A stretch of DNA of 64,000 bases. Source: Magnolia sinica. Lineage: Eukaryota; Streptophyta; Magnoliopsida; Magnoliales; Magnoliaceae. Made by a program: the position numbers and the translations under genes. The stretch is from positions 70,433,001 to 70,497,000 of the forward strand of contig NC_080586.1 of the NCBI RefSeq assembly GCF_029962835.1, in the 5' to 3' direction. The notes under the pieces are model-generated. The model saw nothing but the letters and a program-made list of their open reading frames with translations. It was not told where the DNA came from and made no database searches. Shown piece by piece: positions 59,000 through 64,000 of the stretch. Position 1 is the first letter of the stretch. Every line of letters starts with the position of its first letter.

Positions 59000-60088
59000 C
59001 TTCTACCTGCCCATCAATAAAGAATACTTTGGTGCCCTCTCTTGTGCTGCACTGGTGAGCAAAATGACCAAACCCCTGACATCTAAAACACCTAGTGGCT
59101 CCACTTCTCCGTGAACTAGACCCGATAATTTCTTTACCCTTATCATCCTTGGACCTAGGCTGCAAATTGTTGGGAGGTTTGTTTTGATATCCAGTGTTAT
59201 GTTTAGCCTCAGAGGGATTGGCCTTAGCACTAGAATCTCAAAAATCAAACTGCCTTCCCACAGACGCTTTGAGATATTGCTCGACGTCCAACACTACTTA
59301 ATACAATTGTTCGATAGTGTATGTCTTTGGTGAACAATTCTCTCCTAATGTCAGGACGGAGGCCCGTTTTAAAACTAGCAAAGGTGAGTACGGGGTCCTC
59401 ATCAACCTCACAACGGGTCAAGTACTCTTCGAATTTCTCAATATAGTCAGCAACACTCATGAAACCCTGTCGAAGAGACCGCCACTCCTCAATCAACCGC
59501 AGACGATAAGAGAAAGGGAGGTACTTCTCTTTAAGCGTTTCTTTCATTTCTCCCCAATGGACTATTGGGAGTTCCCTCGCTCTTTTTTTTCTTTCGCTCA
59601 ACTGTCGCCCAAAACCTCTTTGCTTGGCCCACAAGCTTCATCTTGACGAATCGGACTCGTCGACTATCAGACATGTCATACCACTCAAAGTAGTGGTCCA
59701 TATCTGCCAACCAATTTAGGAAAGCTTTAGGGTCCAAGTGACCATCAAATGTAGGGGCGTCTACTCTAACCCCTTTTAGGAGTTGCGCATCTGGGTCATA
59801 TTGTTCATGATGTCCCTCATGGGGTGGGTGCATAGGTGTGCGCCCATAACCAGCTCCTTGGCCGCCTCCATTCCTTGGCCTAACCTCTTGACCAACTGCT
59901 TGAGTTTGGGCATCTTCTTCAGTGGTGGGGTTTGCCCCGAAGGAGGCCTCTATTTGGTTAAGTCGTTTATCTATGCGTTGTTCCAAGTGCTTATTCAAGG
60001 ACTCAACCTGTTGAGTTAACTTGGCCACTGCTTCTTGCAGTTGCTTCATATTTAGTGTGGGGTGTTGACCAAAACCGCGTGTGGGCAT
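59000..60088 (-). pseudogene. Gypsy gag with zinc knuckle (frameshifted)
   Basis: The first frame (60088-59531) begins MPTRGFGQHP and holds a coiled-coil-like stretch, PHEGHHEQYDPDAQ and APTFDGHLDPKAFLNWLADM, the retrotransposon gag domain. It changes frame near an A-run around 59590 into 59634-59245 with HWGEMKETLKEKYLPFSY and RLIEEWRSLRQGFMSVADY. A zinc knuckle CFRCQGFGHFAHQC is found further on at about 59045-59095 in another frame. Confidence 0.88.
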
Positions 60089-60317
60089 ACACAGACTAAC
60101 TCAACCTAAGGATCTGCTACGGCGACTATATGCGTTTAAGAGAACTAAATGATCCTATGAGACTCTATATGAAGAAGACTACACACCGTTACTAAAATTC
60201 AGCAATATTTATTAGGGACTATGGTCTTCTAGTAGGTATATGTCATCAACTGGATGCATGAAGGACTCAAACAAACCAAACCCTAAATATGTGATGTATT
60301 CCCCTATAAGAACCCTA

Positions 60318-60330
60318 GGCCTTGATACCA
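60318..60330 (-). other. Primer binding site of gypsy element
   Basis: The minus strand reads TGGTATCAAGGCC, four bases after the 5' LTR end. It is complementary to the 3' end of initiator tRNA-Met, with one difference from the usual TGGTATCAGAG. Confidence 0.8.
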
Positions 60331-60334
60331 AATT

Positions 60335-60951
60335 TGATGCAGGACGTGGAAAATAAGCATGTTATGCAAGATTTCAGGCGTTAGATTATACTAAGTTCAG
60401 AAACAATCACAGAAAATTTCACATCCCACAGAAAAGCTCAAATATTCAACAAGGGGAATCGGCATGGGTCCAAGCCTACACGGGCCAGGACCGGATCAGT
60501 AAAATTATGAACCAAACGATGCTCAATGATAAGTAATAATCAACCACACATGCACAAAAGTTAGTCCCCAACCCAAGGGATTCACCAATTTCAATCCAAG
60601 GAACCCTAAGGTGGAAAAAAGGTGCAAACAAATTAGGGAAAACATAATCTAGGGCTAGGGTTCATGAAAAACAGATATGAGGGGATAAAAGAGGATGAAA
60701 CCTGATCTAAAAGACGGCCCCGTGTGTGGACAGCGGGCCTGGGGCGTTCGCACATGCACAGGTACCTAGCCGCACGTGCGAGGGGGCCTGGATTCCAAAA
60801 AATATCTCCTTGGCTTTGGTCGGCCAAGGGTATGCTCCAAAACCCCAAAGTTTCGGGTCGATCCGGGCTACGGGTGGTGCTCCGCCGAAGTTTCAGCCCT
60901 ACTGTATGGCCAAAATTTGAAATTCTGCTACAAAGAAGAAATCTGTTGGGT
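60335..60951 (-). repeat. Partial 5' LTR of gypsy element (U3 missing)
   Basis: Matches the first half (plus orientation) of the 3' LTR from TGATGCAGGACGTGG to about AAGAAGAAATCT, then stops at 60951. On the element's strand this is the downstream half; the U3 and TATA box are absent and replaced by unrelated DNA. Confidence 0.82.
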
Positions 60952-61085
60952 GTCTCGTATCCGTTACGATACGGCTGTATTGGCCGATACGTAACGGTAA
61001 TGGCCGACACCGTTACGCGATACGGGGTCGAAACAGGCACTCCCCCGTTCTGTGACCGTAACAGCCGTTACGGTTTACGGGCCTA
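60952..61085. repeat. CGTATCGG/CCGTTACGG palindrome-rich repeat
   Basis: Repeated inverted motifs such as CCGTTACGATACGG, GGCCGATACGTAACGG and CCGTTACGCGATACGG. It looks like the end of another transposable element that replaced or entered the gypsy LTR. Class unknown. Confidence 0.5.
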
Positions 61086-61260
61086 AAGAAAATAGGAAAA
61101 AAAGAAAAAAAAAAAAAAGGAAAAAAAAAACAGACCTTTTTTTTTTTTTTCTTTTTCTTTCTTTCTTTTCTTCTCCTCCTCCTCCTTCCTCCTCTTCTTC
61201 TTCTTCTCGGACTGCTGCGATTGCGGCCTTGCTGTGGGCCAGGCCTTCTTCTTCTTCTCT
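61086..61260. repeat. A-rich/T-rich inverted tracts and (CTT)n repeat
   Basis: A-rich 61089-61130 faces T-rich 61137-61170, able to fold back, followed by CTT/CTC-rich simple sequence to 61210 and again near 61250. Frames on both strands here are low-complexity. Confidence 0.8.
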
Positions 61261-61539
61261 TTCTCTCTCTCTAGAGGCAATCACGACCTGGCTAGAGGCT
61301 TGCTGTGAGCCGAGTAAGGGGGATTATGTAATGAAGCCTCTTAAGGAAAATGACGTATGGATCTTTGTAATGCTGGAAGCAAACTTAGAGAGAATGGTGA
61401 TGGTGGGAGTCCTTTTTAATGATGGTCTAGTGGTATCAATCAATAAGTGGGAGGAGTTCTCCATCTTCGGCTCCACAACATTTGGTTTTTTCCTCTGGTG
61501 GGTTCTGTTAGAGAAGAATTTCTTTCTTTCTTATGTTTG

Positions 61540-61860
61540 ATTATGTTAGCCATTGTTCCAAGCTGGGCCTCATTGGGATGCTCCAGTTTGAGGGGGAAGT
61601 GTTGAAAGTTTGATAGTTGAGTAAGGCTCATATGACCCATTCACAAGTCCATGTAATAAGGCCCATAGGGCCCATTCGTGTTTTTACTATTATAAATAAG
61701 AGTAGAGGGCTAGGGTTTCAATACACCCTAAGCATCTCATGTTCTTGTTATCTCTCTCCTCTTTCTCTCTCTCTCATTGTTTCTCTCTTCCATCTTTCTC
61801 CTCCTCCATTCTTCTTTTTCTCATTGTAGCTTCTCATAAGGCACTCAAGATTAGAACCAG
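61540..61860 (+). mobile_element. Copia 3' end and LTR remnant
   Basis: The text after 61545 (CSKLGLIGMLQFEGEVL-like, with the purine tract GAGGGGGAAG) resembles the end of a copia RNase H followed by an LTR starting TGTTGAAAGTTTG at 61600. A TATA-like TATTATAAATAAGAG lies near 61687, and a CT-rich leader follows. The right end is not defined. Confidence 0.5.
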
Positions 61861-62419
61861 GTAGCCGTTTAATAGGTTCCAATGGAGAGAGGGTTCAAGG
61901 ATACTTATCTGGCCTTAGGGTCCTTCTTGGGAGAAGTGATCACCATTGATGCTGAGAAGGAAAAGCGGGAGGAAGTCAGTGCTGTTTTGATATGCATCCG
62001 GAAGAGAGGAGAAGGACACTTCGACTATTTTGATTGCAGTTAGAGAAAGGCGGCTTCTCATTAGGGTGGAGAGAGAAGGGTGGGGGGTTGGGTGAAAGCT
62101 CAGGTGGAGTAAAACTAAGGTGGTCAGGGAAGACGGAGCACCAGATGCTAGCCTGTTGACGTGCTAATGACTAGATGGAGGGGAGGGGGTAGTGGCTCCC
62201 TGGCTGAGCTCGAGGCCAACGTTGCTAGGAGTAATTAAGGCAAGGGAGAAGACGATGTAGGGTTGTCAAGCAGTTGGGCAGGATGGTGGAGGGAGAACTA
62301 GGGTGGTTGAGGAAGATGGAAGACCGAATGCTAGCCTGCCAACATGTCAGCGGCTTGGAAGGGAGGGATTTAGGTTCTAGAGGAGTGTCGATGCCGATCT
62401 TACTCCATCTTTGTCATCC

Positions 62420-62835
62420 TGAGAGAAGTTGCTTATGGTTTTAGATGTGTTTTCATGGCTATCTACAGTCTTGTCCACTGAAGAGGCATGTTTTTCTCTA
62501 GGAGGAATTAAACTCAGAACTAAATGGCCTTTCCCGTGGTGTATTGGCAGTGACTTCAATGTGACTTTGTTTTCTTACAAGAAGTCGAATGGAGGTAGGG
62601 TAACTAAAAGTATAAGGGATTTCTCTGCTTGGACAAATTGGTTGATCTTCCGTTAGGTAGTGCTAAGTTTACCTGGTCTAATGGGCAACAGCAGACCATC
62701 TTTTCCTGTATTGATAAGTTCTTGTTGTCAGCTGATTGGATTGAAAAATATTCCAAGGTGCATAAAAGTTGTCTTCTAGAAAAAAATAGAGCCCAAGACC
62801 CTTTAGATTGCATTCCTGTGGTTGGAAGTGGCTAG
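62420..62835 (+). pseudogene. LINE L1 endonuclease C-terminal part
   Basis: The first frame has PWCIGSDFNVTLF and KKSNGGRVTKSIRDFSAW; after a frameshift near 62635 the next has LPLGSAKFTWSNGQQQTIFS and CIDKFLLSADW. These are the conserved GDFN and T-W-(N/S)...IDR--(V/L)S-DW motifs of plant L1 apurinic-like endonuclease. GDFN has an extra serine (GSDFN). Confidence 0.82.
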
Positions 62836-63028
62836 CTTAAAAAAAGACCTGGTGCAACAGTGGTGGGATTCCTATCAGGTTCGAGGTTATGCAGGTTTTG
62901 TGCTTGGTCAGAACTCAAAAGTTGAAGTTTCATATGGGAAGATTTCGGCTTGAAAATGGGAGGTCATGGGCAATTGCAAAGGCTAAGATCGACAACATTT
63001 TAAATGATATTTCAGTCTTTAAGCATCA

Positions 63029-63053
63029 GGGGGGGGGGGGGGGGGTGGGGGGG
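63029..63053. repeat. Poly-G tract
   Basis: Seventeen G, one T, then seven G, inside the LINE. Could form G-quadruplex-like structure or be a sequencing/assembly error. Confidence 0.9.
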
Positions 63054-63395
63054 TCCGCGAATGGAGGAGGAAATGTGTTTTAGAGAAAAGTTGTTGTTGT
63101 TGTTGTACTCAAATCATCTCAAAGAATAAGAAATTAAGTGGCGCCAAAGGTCGAGGACAGTTTGGCTGAAGGAAAGCGATTAAAGCACTCAATTTTTTTA
63201 CAATATGGTGAGTGCTAAATGAGAACTAATAAGATCTCAATTCTCAAGTCTTATCATGGATAGTGAACGGTGGCGGAAAAAAAATACCAAGTTTGTGATG
63301 CAATAATGCAATTGTTTACGGGGTTAGTCTCAAGTTATGTTTGGAGGCGACCTGGGCTGGATAATTTGGAGTTCTCTCAGATTCTGAAAGTGGAC

Positions 63396-64000
63396 ATTGT
63401 GAACCTTGAAAAGCCAATTTCAAAAGAAGATAGACTTCAGCCTATCGGTTTGCTTGGCAATCCCTACAAGATTTAAGGAAAATTTCCACTTAAAAAGAGA
63501 GGTTCTCTCAACGATAATATCTGAAAATCAAGGAGCTTTTGTTGAAGGTAGGCAGATTCTAGATAGAGCGCTTATGGCCCATCAATACATTGACTTCAGA
63601 CATCAGGAAGGGAAGAACGGAGTTGTTTGTAAGCTCGATTTGGAAAAAGCCGATGATTGTATCAATTGGGATTTTTTAGAACATGATGGGTAGAATGTAT
63701 TTTGGGAAGAAGTGGAAGGGTTAGATGTGGGAATGTGTTCAGTCGGTGTCCTTCTCTATTATGGTTAATGGGTCCCCAAAAGGTTTCTTTAAGGCCTCGT
63801 GAGGTCTAAGGCAAGGAGATCCCTTCTCCCCTTTCTTGTTCTTGTTAGTTGCCAAGGATCTCAGTTGTATGCTAGAAAGGGGTAGGGAGGTGGGGCTTAC
63901 TCGTGGCTTTCAGTTGGTTAGTGCGCTTATCCATATCTCCCATTTGCAATTTGTCAATGACACTATCTTATTATGAGAGGCAGATAAGGAGTTGGTGGAA
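63396..64000 (+). pseudogene. LINE L1 reverse transcriptase
   Basis: Broken frames give PIGLLGNPYKI (canonical RPISL-GS-YKI), VLSTIISENQGAFVEGRQIL, VVCKLDLEKADDCINWDFL, then, after a stop, VNGSPKGFFKAS, GLRQGDPFSPFLFLL and the active site as FVNDTILL where the family has FADD. The first catalytic aspartate is replaced by asparagine, and KAYD reads KADD. It continues beyond the window. Confidence 0.85.

Larger units (their letters stand above)
54153..60951 (-). mobile_element. Ty3/gypsy chromovirus-like element in intron 2 (antisense, decayed)
   Basis: Minus-strand element: partial 5' LTR (60335-60951), primer site at 60318-60330, gag, protease, RT, RNase H, integrase, a chromodomain-like end, purine tract and complete 3' LTR (54153-55366). 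Domain order RT-RNase H-integrase marks Ty3/gypsy, and the C-terminal chromodomain-like text marks a chromovirus. Every long frame is interrupted. The 5' LTR lacks its U3, so the element has no promoter of its own. Confidence 0.92.
53280..64000 (+). other. Intron 2 of DUF21 gene, partial (more than 10.7 kb)
   Basis: Starts GTATGGTC. No frame encoding the next conserved DUF21 segment was found before the window ends, so the intron exceeds 10.7 kb, unless the gene is truncated. It holds a gypsy element, a copia LTR remnant and an L1 LINE. Confidence 0.75.
62390..64000 (+). mobile_element. L1-type LINE, decayed, runs out of window
   Basis: Plus-strand endonuclease and reverse transcriptase in the order of plant L1 ORF2. 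Coding is broken by frameshifts and stops. The 5' start of the element is somewhere before 62390 and cannot be fixed. Confidence 0.85.

Noticed and set aside
61052..61540. 162-residue plus-strand frame
   Set aside because: Starts in a palindromic repeat and runs through A/T and CTT simple sequence; the last part has no recognisable domain.
53281..64000. Third exon of the DUF21 gene
   Set aside because: I looked for the next conserved segment (LPIYLDKLF-like after an AG acceptor) on the plus strand and found none; it is probably beyond the window.

Overview
This is a stretch of plant nuclear genome, almost certainly from a woody flowering plant. The evidence is a eukaryotic tRNA-Glu with a pol III T-tail, a spliced plant-type DUF21/CBS (CNNM-like) gene, plant Ty1/copia and Ty3/gypsy elements primed by initiator tRNA-Met, a plant L1 LINE, and dozens of short foldback elements that share a 'GGATGGACGG..GTGGGCCC' core. 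Introns longer than 10 kb filled with retrotransposons suggest a large-genome lineage such as a magnoliid. That placement is inference from style, not from a diagnostic gene.

Layout: (1) 1-2333 holds MITE-like foldbacks and a tRNA-Glu(UUC) on the minus strand. (2) 2334-30720 is a direct tandem duplication: unit 1 is 2334-12953 and unit 2 is 12962-30720, joined by 8 nt of filler. Both units carry the same solo LTR (TSD AATAG), the same MULE-type MITE (9-bp TSD) and the same truncated copia 3' end with its LTR, so those insertions are older than the duplication. Unit 1 later gained a 2.2-kb LTR-like insertion (5828-8048). Unit 2 later gained a copia element (15384-23510, TSD GAGGC), which was itself hit by a 4.4-kb solo LTR (18348-22732, TSD ACAGG). 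(3) 30721-36737 is AT-rich, without recognisable genes. (4) 36738-38421 is a run of MITEs ending about 160 bp before a start codon. (5) 38582-64000 is the 5' part of one plus-strand gene, a DUF21 membrane protein: exon 1 at 38582-38813, a 14.4-kb intron, exon 2 at 53203-53279, then a second intron of more than 10.7 kb that runs off the window.

Intron 1 contains a PIF/Harbinger-like MITE, an hAT-like foldback with 8-bp TSD, two decayed copia elements in opposite orientation, and an antisense gypsy solo LTR. Intron 2 contains a nearly complete but dead antisense chromovirus of the same gypsy family, a copia LTR remnant and a degraded L1 LINE that runs out of the window.

Apart from the DUF21 gene and the tRNA, every coding-like stretch I could identify belongs to a decayed retroelement. 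I did not find a convincing new biological system. The most rewarding features are the layered tandem duplication, the MITE-built upstream region of the DUF21 gene, and arrays of short palindromes inside the U3 parts of several unrelated LTRs.
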